Shown piece by piece: positions 41,128-49,119 of a stretch of 64,000 bases of DNA. The translations under genes were made by a program, and so were the position numbers. The stretch comes from Sphingobacterium phlebotomi (GTDB lineage: Bacteria; Bacteroidota; Bacteroidia; Sphingobacteriales; Sphingobacteriaceae). Below the pieces are notes generated by a model, which ran no database searches, was not told the DNA's origin, and saw only the letters and a list, made by a program, of their open reading frames with translations. The DNA is taken from NCBI RefSeq assembly GCF_008180195.1, contig NZ_VTAV01000001.1:186001-250000 (forward strand), read 5' to 3'. The stretch's first letter is position 1, and each line of letters opens with the position of its first letter.

Positions 41128-42246
41128 ATGCGTATTAAATTGAAGAAAAAAAATAAGAGGTCTATCCTGTCTGTTTTGCAAGTGATTGCCTCCTGCTTGT
41201 TTCTCGCTTGTGCGAGTAGCAACGGTGGACAAGGACAAGCCTATCGGCAAAGTGAACGCAATGTGGTAGATCAGTTTGTGAATCCCGTATTTGAGCCAAT
41301 TCTGGCTGACCCCACGGTTCTTCACGACCCTATTTCGGGAAGCTTTTATGCTTACGGTACCCAAGACGACTGGGGTGATGGAGCGGGAAGTAGACTGGTC
41401 CCTGTGTTGAAGTCGCAAGATCTGACAAAGTGGGAAGTGATAGGTGAAGCGTTTGAATCCAAGCCTAGCTGGAAGAAGAGCGGTGGTATATGGGCGCCAG
41501 AGGCTGTTTATATGGAAGATAAATATTTTCTGTATTATGCGTATTCTACTTGGGGTGACGCTAACCCTGGAGTCGGTGTGGCAACGGCGGACAAACCGGA
41601 AGGGCCATTTAAAGATCACGGAAAGATTTTTGATAGTAAATCGATTGATGTGCCTAATTCGATTGATCCTTTTTTGTGGGAGGAAAACGGGGAAAAGTAC
41701 CTGTTCTGGGGTAGTTTTGATAATGGTCCAAAGCAAGGAACGTATGGGGTACCTTTACAGGAGAACGGTATCCAGATTATGGATCCCGCGGATAAGTTTA
41801 AAATTGCTGCAGGCGACCTCGAAGCCGTTATTATCCATAAACGTGACAATTATTACTATTTTATTGGTTCGCGCGGCTCTTGTTGCGAGGGGGTGAGGAG
41901 TACCTACCATATGGTGGTAGGAAGATCTAAAAATCTGAAAGGGCCATATCTGGATAAAGAAGGGCGCGACTTACGCGAAAGGGGCAATGGAACGCTTATG
42001 CTAAAAGCAAACGACAAATTTGTAGGTGTGGGGCACGGTTCTCGTATAATGACGGATGATGCTGACCAGGATTGGATTATATACCATGGAATTGATGTCG
42101 CTAAAGGGAAGGTCTCCGGAGGTGCGAGTAGGCGGATGCTATTCTTGGATAAAGTAGATTGGGTAGATGGCTGGCCGACTATAAACGGAGATATGCCAAG
42201 CACAAACGCGCAGAATAAACCTTATTTTAAACAAAAGAAATCATGA
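41128..42246 (+). CDS. GH43-type arabinanase-like lipoprotein
   Basis: This 372-residue lipoprotein has lipobox FLACASS (Cys28). It is a five-bladed propeller of GH43 type with the three conserved acids in ILADPTVLHD (base Asp), PNSIDPFLWEENGEKYLFWG (pKa-tuning Asp) and AGDLEAVIIHKRDNYYYFIG (acid Glu). GGIWAPEAVYMEDKYFLYYA is the usual blade motif. The closest functional match in pattern is endo- or exo-1,5-alpha-L-arabinanase. The stop overlaps the next gene's ATG (ATGA), so the GH43 genes are translationally coupled. It is the first gene of the plus-strand operon divergent from the large SusC operon. Arabinofuranoside or galactan specificity is inferred from the family only. Confidence 0.85.
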   Translation: MRIKLKKKNKRSILSVLQVIASCLFLACASSNGGQGQAYRQSERNVVDQFVNPVFEPILADPTVLHDPISGSFYAYGTQDDWGDGAGSRLVPVLKSQDLTKWEVIGEAFESKPSWKKSGGIWAPEAVYMEDKYFLYYAYSTWGDANPGVGVATADKPEGPFKDHGKIFDSKSIDVPNSIDPFLWEENGEKYLFWGSFDNGPKQGTYGVPLQENGIQIMDPADKFKIAAGDLEAVIIHKRDNYYYFIGSRGSCCEGVRSTYHMVVGRSKNLKGPYLDKEGRDLRERGNGTLMLKANDKFVGVGHGSRIMTDDADQDWIIYHGIDVAKGKVSGGASRRMLFLDKVDWVDGWPTINGDMPSTNAQNKPYFKQKKS

Positions 42247-43394
42247 ATAAACTATCTTTTACCCTAATCGGATTGCTGTTCACTATGCTGTCGTGTAATA
42301 GTAATCGTACGGAAAGTCAGGAAAGTCAAGAAATTCCCGAAAGCCAAGATAATAAAACAGCGGTATATGAGTCGAATAACCCGTTGGATGTAGCTTTTGG
42401 TGATCCATTTATCGTCTATGATGATGAGTCGGATATGTATTATATGTATGGAACCGGTGGTGTTAAAAATGGTTTCATGGCTTACTCCTCAAAGGATTTG
42501 AAGACTTGGGAGAAACGTGGACAGGTATACTCTTCTGAGCAAGAAAAAGCTTGGGGTACCAAAGATTTTTGGGCTCCCGAAGTATATAAACGAAACGGAA
42601 AGTACTATATGTTTTATAGTGCGCATTGGAAAAACAACCCGAATAATGAATTGGAAAACTATAAAATAGGTGTTGCCGTCTCCGATAGTCCTGTCGGGCC
42701 ATTTATCGATATGACAGGAGAACCTCTTTTTGACCCGGGCTATCCCATTATCGATGCGAATGTTTATTTCGCTGAAGACGGTAAATTGTATCTGTACTAT
42801 TCGAGATGCTGCTACAAACATGCGGTAGAATCTGAAATTGCCGACTGGGCACGTGAGAAAAAAATGTTTAACGAAATCGAAGAAAGCTGGATTTATGGCG
42901 TGGAGCTAGCGGCTGATTTCTCCTCGGTGATAGGAGAGCCTGCGTTGTTACTTAGACCGCCTGTTTCTATGAGCGACCAACAAGCGGAATGGGAAAGCCG
43001 TTCGGTAACGTCGGGCGAGGTGAATCGCAGATGGACCGAGGGATCCTATCTTTTTAAGCATAACGATACCTACTACATGATGTACTCCGCTAATTTCTTC
43101 GGAGGGCAACATTATGCGGTTGGTTACGCGACAGCATCCAGTCCTTTAGGACCATTTGAGAAGTCCGAGACCAACCCTATTCTACAAAAAAATACCGAAA
43201 GTGGAGGGATTGTGTCGGGGACAGGGCATAACAGTTTGTTGAAAGACAGAGAAGGAAAGCTTTGGTGTGTATATCACGGTAGAACGAATAAAACAGGAGA
43301 TGATCGTTTGGTGTTTTTAGATGAGCTTCAGCTAACAGAAAATGGAGAATTGAAAGTAAACGGCCCTACCGTTAAAGCGGATGAAGCTATATAG
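42243..43394 (+). CDS. GH43-type glycosidase lipoprotein
   Basis: This 383-residue lipoprotein has lipobox MLSCNS (Cys18) and a Ser/Glu-rich linker. The acids are in AFGDPFIVYDDESDMYYMYG, PIIDANVYFAEDGKLYLYYS and RRWTEGSYLFKHNDTYYMMYS, the normal base/modulator/acid set of GH43. TKDFWAPEVYKRNGKYYMFYS is the second blade motif. It overlaps the previous GH43 gene by 4 bp. It is one of three divergent GH43-type proteins in a row, which suggests different linkages on the same branched glycan. Specificity (arabinofuranosidase, xylosidase or galactosidase) cannot be told apart here. Confidence 0.87.
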   Translation: MNKLSFTLIGLLFTMLSCNSNRTESQESQEIPESQDNKTAVYESNNPLDVAFGDPFIVYDDESDMYYMYGTGGVKNGFMAYSSKDLKTWEKRGQVYSSEQEKAWGTKDFWAPEVYKRNGKYYMFYSAHWKNNPNNELENYKIGVAVSDSPVGPFIDMTGEPLFDPGYPIIDANVYFAEDGKLYLYYSRCCYKHAVESEIADWAREKKMFNEIEESWIYGVELAADFSSVIGEPALLLRPPVSMSDQQAEWESRSVTSGEVNRRWTEGSYLFKHNDTYYMMYSANFFGGQHYAVGYATASSPLGPFEKSETNPILQKNTESGGIVSGTGHNSLLKDREGKLWCVYHGRTNKTGDDRLVFLDELQLTENGELKVNGPTVKADEAI

Positions 43395-43430
43395 CAAACT
43401 ATAATTAGAGATACTTTATAGATAACATTT

Positions 43431-44609
43431 ATGGACAAGGGCACTTTTGTTAAACATCAAAAATCCATTGGTTTATTTTTATTAATAATGTTTACTACTG
43501 TTTCGTGTGGTATAATGCGAGACAGATCCGTGTCAAAGCAAGTTTTTAGCGATCCAATAGCTCCAATAGGAGATTCTTCTCTCACCATTCCTCCAGATGT
43601 GAGACCGATTTTAGATGTATGGATGAGAGATACGTATGTGACCTACGGTCCCGATGGATATTATTATCTCACAGGAACTACGGCAACTCCGGGTAGAGTT
43701 TTCATCGGCCAAATACATTGTTGGGATTATAACGATGGGTTATACTTATGGAGATCCAGCGATCTTAAAAATTGGGAATCAAGAGGTTTAATCTGGTCTT
43801 TTGATAAAGATGCAGCTCCTTGGCAAAAAAAAGGTACCCCCGTTAAACCTGGTGAACAATCTCCTAATGGAGACCCTTTAGATTCTCTGTATAGGGCAGT
43901 ATGGGCGCCGGAATTACATTACATAAAAAGTCAAAAAAAATGGTTGTTAACAGCCTGCTTAAATGGTAACAATGGTTCGTTCGTTTTAGAAAGTTCATCA
44001 GGTAAGCCGGAGGGGCCGTATAAAAATATAAAAGGAAACGAAACCAAGGCCATATTTGATAATATAGATCTCAGCATTTTTGAAGATACAGATGGTGAAG
44101 TTTATCTAATTGGGCACAATCATTATATAGCTAGGATGAAAAAGGATTTAAGCGATATTGCGGAACCCTTTAGCGCATTGAAAGAAACGCCATATGAATC
44201 CGAGCCCTATATAGAAGGTGTTTGGTTAGATAAGTACGAAGGTAAATATCAGCTATTACAGACGGTATGGTCCGTTTCTCATGCAGATAGCACGTATTCT
44301 TATATAAGGAACGATTACAAGAACGATAAACTATATAGTTACGATGTAGTGGTCGCTGAATCGGATTATATTTATGGGCCGTATGGGCCTCGTTATCCGG
44401 CTATTTTGCAAGGAGGACATAATAATCTATTTAAAGACGAAAACAATAACTGGTGGTCCACCACGTTTTTTAATCCCAGAGGCGTAATGGGGACGAGATT
44501 TCCCGTAACCTGTCGCCCAGCGATAGTTCCCTTAAAATGGGAAAAGGATAAGTTAATGCCAGACATAAAAACGGCAAATGACTTTTATTCCACGTTGGAT
44601 ATTAAATAG
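43431..44609 (+). CDS. GH43-type glycosidase lipoprotein, A/T-rich copy
   Basis: This 392-residue lipoprotein has lipobox TVSCG (Cys26). The GH43 pattern is VWMRDTYVTYGPDGYYYLTG (base Asp), AVWAPELHYIKSQKKWLLTA, AIFDNIDLSIFEDTDGEVYL (second Asp) and EPYIEGVWLDKYEGKYQLLQ (acid Glu). An insertion between the first two blades (about 85-130) is longer than in the two upstream copies. Its codons look clearly more A/T-ending than those of its neighbours, suggesting separate acquisition. It starts 36 bp after the second GH43 gene, so it is probably in the same operon. The 137-bp gap downstream contains a promoter for the next unit. Confidence 0.83.
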   Translation: MDKGTFVKHQKSIGLFLLIMFTTVSCGIMRDRSVSKQVFSDPIAPIGDSSLTIPPDVRPILDVWMRDTYVTYGPDGYYYLTGTTATPGRVFIGQIHCWDYNDGLYLWRSSDLKNWESRGLIWSFDKDAAPWQKKGTPVKPGEQSPNGDPLDSLYRAVWAPELHYIKSQKKWLLTACLNGNNGSFVLESSSGKPEGPYKNIKGNETKAIFDNIDLSIFEDTDGEVYLIGHNHYIARMKKDLSDIAEPFSALKETPYESEPYIEGVWLDKYEGKYQLLQTVWSVSHADSTYSYIRNDYKNDKLYSYDVVVAESDYIYGPYGPRYPAILQGGHNNLFKDENNNWWSTTFFNPRGVMGTRFPVTCRPAIVPLKWEKDKLMPDIKTANDFYSTLDIK

Positions 44610-44675
44610 ACATTATAATTACAACGTTTTCGTAAATTAACTATTACGCGTGCAGAAACTACGTTCGATATTCTT

Positions 44676-44683
44676 TACATTTG
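44676..44683 (+). promoter_or_regulatory. -7 promoter element before the Gfo/Idh operon
   Basis: TACATTTG matches TAnnTTTG and lies 63 bp before the ATG at 44747. No clear TTG is found at the right distance upstream, so only half of the consensus is met. It fits a new transcription unit after the GH43 operon. Confidence 0.4.
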
Positions 44684-44746
44684 GTTAATTGTAGACCCGA
44701 AAGAAAAAGATTGAATTTCTTGAAATCGGAAAAAAGAAAGTACTAA

Positions 44747-46027
44747 ATGAACAGAAAAGATTTTATAAAGATTTCGTCGATTTTTGCTGCATCTGCTTTT
44801 GTGCCTTTTTCTGAAGTACTTGCCAGCCAAGCATCCCTTAGGGTGGGTTTGATTGGAGCGCATGGAATGGGATGGTCAAATTTAAATGCGATATTGAAGA
44901 ATACCAACGTGCGTTGTACGGCATTATGTGATGTAGATGAAAACGTATTAGAGAAACGTACAGCGGAGTTGGCCGAACGTGGCATTGATGTGCAGACATT
45001 CGTTTCCTATAAGGAGATGCTGGAAGCGGATCTGGTCGATATCGTCATCATCGCTACACCCGATCATTGGCATTGTCTGCAGCTTGCAGATGCGGTCAAA
45101 GCGGGGAAACATGTATACCTTGAGAAACCTATTGGCAATTCTGTTCAGGAATGCGATATGATGGTCGCTGCCGTAGACAATAGTTCCAGTATAGTGCAGG
45201 TGGGCCAGTGGCAACGCAGCCAGCAGCACTTCCGGGATGCAATAGATTTCGTGCATTCCGGACGGCTAGGGAAGATCAGAACGGTAAAGGCCTGGTCTTA
45301 TGTGAATTGGAAACAAACCATCGAACAAAAACCGGATACACCTGTTCCAGAAGGCGTACATTATGATTTGTGGTTGGGTCCGGCCACAAAACGACCATTT
45401 AATCCCAATAGATTTCACTTCGAATTTCGTTGGTTCTGGGATTACGCAGGCGGCCTTATGACCGATTGGGGTGTACATATGTTAGATTACGCCTTATTGG
45501 GAATGAAAGTGTCCGATCCCGTGTCGGTGATGGCATCGGGCGGTAAATATGCAGATCCAAATGGCGCTTCGGAAACACCGGATACCCTAAATGTTGTTTA
45601 CGAATTTGATGACTTTAGTATACAATGGGAGCATGCTATAGGCATTGGCCTTGGGCCATACGATAGAAACCATGGTGTCGCATTTATAGGGAATAACGGT
45701 ACGTTGGTGTTGAATAGAAATGGATGGGAGGTTATCCCCGAGAAAGGAAAGATGGAGGCTGTTGCGCTGCAAAAACCGAAAGATAATGGACTGGATATGC
45801 ACATGCAAAACTTTATTCAGGCCATAACGAAAAAAGATCGTACCCTGGTCAATGCGCCTATTCAGGTCGGGGCTCATATCGCTGTTTTTTGCCAGATGGG
45901 GAATATCGCTTACCGGACCGGTGAAAAATTATATTGGGATCGCACGAAACGTAAATTTACAGATAGAAAAGCCAATAATTATCTACTAGCCAAATATCAT
46001 AACGGTTATAAATTACCGAAGGCGTGA
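44747..46027 (+). CDS. Gfo/Idh/MocA-family oxidoreductase (exported)
   Basis: This 426-residue NAD(P)-dependent oxidoreductase has an N-terminal export signal (MNRKDFIKISSIFAASAFVP) that is not a clear twin-arginine motif. The Rossmann fold begins at about 31 (LRVGLIGAHGMGWSNLNAIL), with IIATPDHWHCLQLADAVKAG and the family signature YLEKPIGNSVQEC at about 125-137. The C-terminal alpha/beta domain includes FRWFWDYAGGLMTDWGVHML, typical for members that act on glycosides. The DUF1080 protein and a second Gfo/Idh follow in the same operon, so I infer a part in 3-keto-glycoside formation or reduction. Substrate is not provable. Confidence 0.87.
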   Translation: MNRKDFIKISSIFAASAFVPFSEVLASQASLRVGLIGAHGMGWSNLNAILKNTNVRCTALCDVDENVLEKRTAELAERGIDVQTFVSYKEMLEADLVDIVIIATPDHWHCLQLADAVKAGKHVYLEKPIGNSVQECDMMVAAVDNSSSIVQVGQWQRSQQHFRDAIDFVHSGRLGKIRTVKAWSYVNWKQTIEQKPDTPVPEGVHYDLWLGPATKRPFNPNRFHFEFRWFWDYAGGLMTDWGVHMLDYALLGMKVSDPVSVMASGGKYADPNGASETPDTLNVVYEFDDFSIQWEHAIGIGLGPYDRNHGVAFIGNNGTLVLNRNGWEVIPEKGKMEAVALQKPKDNGLDMHMQNFIQAITKKDRTLVNAPIQVGAHIAVFCQMGNIAYRTGEKLYWDRTKRKFTDRKANNYLLAKYHNGYKLPKA

Positions 46028-46073
46028 TACGCTTTTCCTATCTATTATCTAAATACTTAAATACACTTAAAAA

Positions 46074-47453
46074 ATGAACGCAATATCTAAATTTTTGGTC
46101 GCAGCAACTATCGGCTTTGTGGCTTGTCAATCTCCTACTGAAGCTCAAAACGGAGGTAAATGGACGGATCTGTTTGATGGTAAGACGCTGGAAGGATGGA
46201 AATCCGTCGGAGGGGATGCGCCATATACGGTTGAAGATGGTGTAATCGTGGGTACGATGACCAAGGGAACACCAAATTCATTCTTAATTACCGAGAAAGA
46301 ATACGGCGATTTTATACTGGAAGTTGATATTAAATTGGAAGGAACCGAAACCAATTCAGGGATCCAGACCCGTAGCCATATCGACCCGGAAGGGAATAAC
46401 GGTAAGGGCCGGGTATATGGTAGACAGGTGGAGGTAGATCCGACGCCAAGAGCTTGGGCAGGCGGTATTTACGATGAAGCACGTCGCATGTGGCTTTATC
46501 CACTGGATCTTAATGAGAAGGCGAAGACTGCTTACAAAGTCAACGAATATAATCACTATCGTATCGAAGCTATAGGCGACGAACTACGCGTTTGGGTAAA
46601 CGATACGCCGACAGCATACGTTATTGATACATTGGACAAATCCGGGTTTATCGGTTTACAGGTACATAGTATTAAGGACCATCTGGACGGACAAAAAGTA
46701 TACTTCAAAAATATCCGTATACAAACCGAAAATTTGGAGCCGACAGCTTTCCCGGAAGACGTGTTTGTCGTCAATCTTAAACCTAATAATCTGAGTGATG
46801 CGGAGAAAAAATCTGGTGTGGAGTTACTATTTGATGGCAATACGGCTGATCAATGGCGTAGCGTGCGTGGTGACGCATTCCCCGAGAAAGGATGGAAAGT
46901 AGGAAATGGCGAAATTACCGTATTGAAATCTGATGGTGGTGAATCGACCAATGGAGGAGACATTATCACACGCGATCAGTATGCCGTTTTTGATCTTTCT
47001 TTTGAATTTAAATTGACTCCCGGAGCAAATAGTGGTGTCAAGTATTTCGTAACGTTGAAAGAACAAACCAAAGGCTCTGCGATCGGGTTGGAATACCAGG
47101 TGCTGGATGATAAGTTACACCCAGATGCGAAGATGGGCCGTGATGGAAACCGGACACTTGCTTCGCTATATGACTTAATAACCTCCAACAAAGATGCTCG
47201 TGCACGCAGGCCGATAGGACAGTGGAACCGCGGAAGAGTATTGGTGTCGGAAGATGGCACCGTAACGCATTATCTCAATGGTGCTAAGATGGTTGAATAT
47301 AAACGCGGATCGCAAGAATATCTTGACTTGGTGGCGAAAAGTAAATATAAGGATTGGGATAATTTCGGTGGTGCGCCACAAGGACATATCCTTTTGCAGG
47401 ATCACGGAGACAACGTATCCTTTAGAAATATCAAGGTTAAAAAAACGAAGTAA
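46074..47453 (+). CDS. 3-keto-disaccharide hydrolase (DUF1080), two tandem domains
   Basis: This 459-residue exported protein contains two DUF1080/3-keto-disaccharide hydrolase domains. One spans about 28-215 (WTDLFDGKTLEGWKSVGGDA, YGDFILEVDIKLEGTETNSG, GRQVEVDP) and the other about 245-458 (GVELLFDGNTADQWRSVRGD, AVFDLSFEFKLTPGANSGVK, GLEYQVLDDKLHPDA). These concanavalin-like folds are known to cleave glycosides oxidised at C3. The double arrangement in one chain is a natural variant. It lies between two Gfo/Idh/MocA genes, 46 bp after the first and 21 bp before the second, forming an oxidation-hydrolysis module. The signal peptide has a CQS motif at about 19, which may make it a lipoprotein. 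Confidence 0.9.
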   Translation: MNAISKFLVAATIGFVACQSPTEAQNGGKWTDLFDGKTLEGWKSVGGDAPYTVEDGVIVGTMTKGTPNSFLITEKEYGDFILEVDIKLEGTETNSGIQTRSHIDPEGNNGKGRVYGRQVEVDPTPRAWAGGIYDEARRMWLYPLDLNEKAKTAYKVNEYNHYRIEAIGDELRVWVNDTPTAYVIDTLDKSGFIGLQVHSIKDHLDGQKVYFKNIRIQTENLEPTAFPEDVFVVNLKPNNLSDAEKKSGVELLFDGNTADQWRSVRGDAFPEKGWKVGNGEITVLKSDGGESTNGGDIITRDQYAVFDLSFEFKLTPGANSGVKYFVTLKEQTKGSAIGLEYQVLDDKLHPDAKMGRDGNRTLASLYDLITSNKDARARRPIGQWNRGRVLVSEDGTVTHYLNGAKMVEYKRGSQEYLDLVAKSKYKDWDNFGGAPQGHILLQDHGDNVSFRNIKVKKTK

Positions 47454-47474
47454 TCACTTATAAAAAGATAAGAT

Positions 47475-48890
47475 ATGAACCATTACCTTTCACGTCGTAG
47501 TTTTATCAGCCGTGCTGCTATGGTAGGCGGTGGCGTGATACTATCCAATAGTCTGTTAGGAAAAATTCCGTTTGCTCCGGCCAATGAACGTGTGAACTTA
47601 GCGTGTATTGGAGTAGGCAACCGGGCGGGTGAAATCATCCGTGATTTGTACAAAACCGGACTTTGTAATATTGTTGCGCTGTGCGATGTCGATATGAATG
47701 CACCGCATACGCAGCAGATTTTGAAGATGTTTCCGGATGTTCCCCGATTCCAAGATTTCAGACAGATGTTTGACAAAATGGGCAATCAGATCGATGCCGT
47801 ATCGATCGGTACGCCCGATTTTGCGCACTTTGCGATAACGATGACCGCGTTGGAGTTAGGGAAGCATGTATATGTGGAGAAGCCAATGGCACAGACTTTC
47901 TGGGAAGTGGAGCTGATGATGCAAAAAGCGAAAAAGCACAGTAATGTCGTTACGCAGATGGGAAATCAAGGGCATTCAGAAGCAAATTATTTCCAGTTTA
48001 AAGCTTGGAAAGATGCCGGTATTATTAAAGATGTGACTCGTATTGATGCACACATGAATAGCCGACGTCGCTGGCACGATTGGGATCCGAATATGAAAAA
48101 CTTTCCGCCGGCAGAGAAAATTCCATCTACATTGGATTGGGAATTGTGGCAGATGCAGACACTAGGGCATAACTATAATAAGGATTTTATTAACGGACAA
48201 TGGCGTTGTTGGTATGATTTCGGTATGGGAGCTTTAGGCGACTGGGGTGCGCATATTCTCGATACAGCACACGAATTTTTAGAGCTGGGTTTACCAACGC
48301 AAGTGGAAGCCACTTATCTGGAGGGACATAATGCATTCTTTTTCCCGATGTCTTCTACTATTAAATTTCATTTTCCAAAACGGAAAAGAATGCCCGCAGT
48401 AGACATCACTTGGTATGATGGTTTGGATAATTTACCTGAGATTCCGGAAGGTTATGGCGTTTCGGGCCTAGACCCGAACATCCCACCGCCGAGTACGGGT
48501 AAAATTGAACCGGTGAAACTGAATCCGGGGAAGATTATTTATAGTAAAGACTTAACGTTTAAAGGAGGCTCGCACGCAAGTACACTGCAGATTATTCCGG
48601 AATCAAAAGCGCAAGATATGGCGAATAAACTTCCAGAAGTTCCACAATCGCCTTCGAACCATTTTGCAAACTTCTTGAAAGCATGCAAGGGTGAGGAGAA
48701 AACAAGGTCTCCATTCGAAATTGCTGGGCCGTTAAGCCAGGTGTTCTGTCTGGGCGTTATTAGCCAACGACTGAACGGCAAAATAGAATTTGACCCCGTG
48801 AAGAAAGAAATTACCAACGACAAATTTGCAAATGCATTGTTGGCAGGCCCGCCCCCAGCTAAAGGTTGGGAGCAGTATTATAAAGTTTAA
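47475..48890 (+). CDS. Gfo/Idh/MocA-family oxidoreductase with Tat signal
   Basis: This 471-residue oxidoreductase has a twin-arginine type start (NHYLSRRSFISRAAMVGGGV), suggesting that the folded, cofactor-loaded protein is exported. The Rossmann fold at about 40-165 holds VNLACIGVGNRAGEIIRDLY, VSIGTPDFAHFAITMTALEL and the signature YVEKPMAQTFWEVE. NQGHSEANYFQFKAWKDAGI and DFGMGALGDWGAHILDTAHE are frequent in glycoside-linked Gfo/Idh proteins of Bacteroidota. A proline-rich segment (PNIPPPSTGKIEPVK, about 335-350) is an insertion. It is the third gene of the Gfo-DUF1080-Gfo operon and is followed by a strong terminator. Role: oxidation or reduction at C3 of a glycoside, by context. Confidence 0.88.
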   Translation: MNHYLSRRSFISRAAMVGGGVILSNSLLGKIPFAPANERVNLACIGVGNRAGEIIRDLYKTGLCNIVALCDVDMNAPHTQQILKMFPDVPRFQDFRQMFDKMGNQIDAVSIGTPDFAHFAITMTALELGKHVYVEKPMAQTFWEVELMMQKAKKHSNVVTQMGNQGHSEANYFQFKAWKDAGIIKDVTRIDAHMNSRRRWHDWDPNMKNFPPAEKIPSTLDWELWQMQTLGHNYNKDFINGQWRCWYDFGMGALGDWGAHILDTAHEFLELGLPTQVEATYLEGHNAFFFPMSSTIKFHFPKRKRMPAVDITWYDGLDNLPEIPEGYGVSGLDPNIPPPSTGKIEPVKLNPGKIIYSKDLTFKGGSHASTLQIIPESKAQDMANKLPEVPQSPSNHFANFLKACKGEEKTRSPFEIAGPLSQVFCLGVISQRLNGKIEFDPVKKEITNDKFANALLAGPPPAKGWEQYYKV

Positions 48891-48899
48891 ATAGACTTG

Positions 48900-48946
48900 G
48901 CGTACAAAGAAACGTTACGTGTGGATTCTTTGTACGCTAATTTTTT
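48900..48946 (+). terminator. intrinsic terminator
   Basis: A perfect 12-bp stem, gcgtacaaagaa (48900-48911) with ttctttgtacgc (48926-48937), has a 14-nt loop and is followed by taaTTTTTT. It ends the Gfo-DUF1080-Gfo operon. The remaining 170 bp to the next gene contain nested short repeats (atcttact/agtaagat around gccttatt/aataaggc) but no gene. Confidence 0.87.
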
Positions 48947-49119
48947 GCGTCTTCATAACCCATAAATGAAGCTTATCTTACTGTAAATCAAGAGTGATAA
49001 ATAAAGCCTGCCTTATTTTTATTGAGATAATAAGGCAATAAAGTAAGATGATTTGACATATTACTCCCGTTATCTTTTTGTAATATTACAGGTTTAATTA
49101 TGATAATCGATCGTTGAAA

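Noticed and set aside
41107..41736. Minus-strand open frame of about 209 codons opposite the first GH43 gene
   Set aside because: It is antisense to a clear GH43 protein with intact catalytic motifs and resembles no family.
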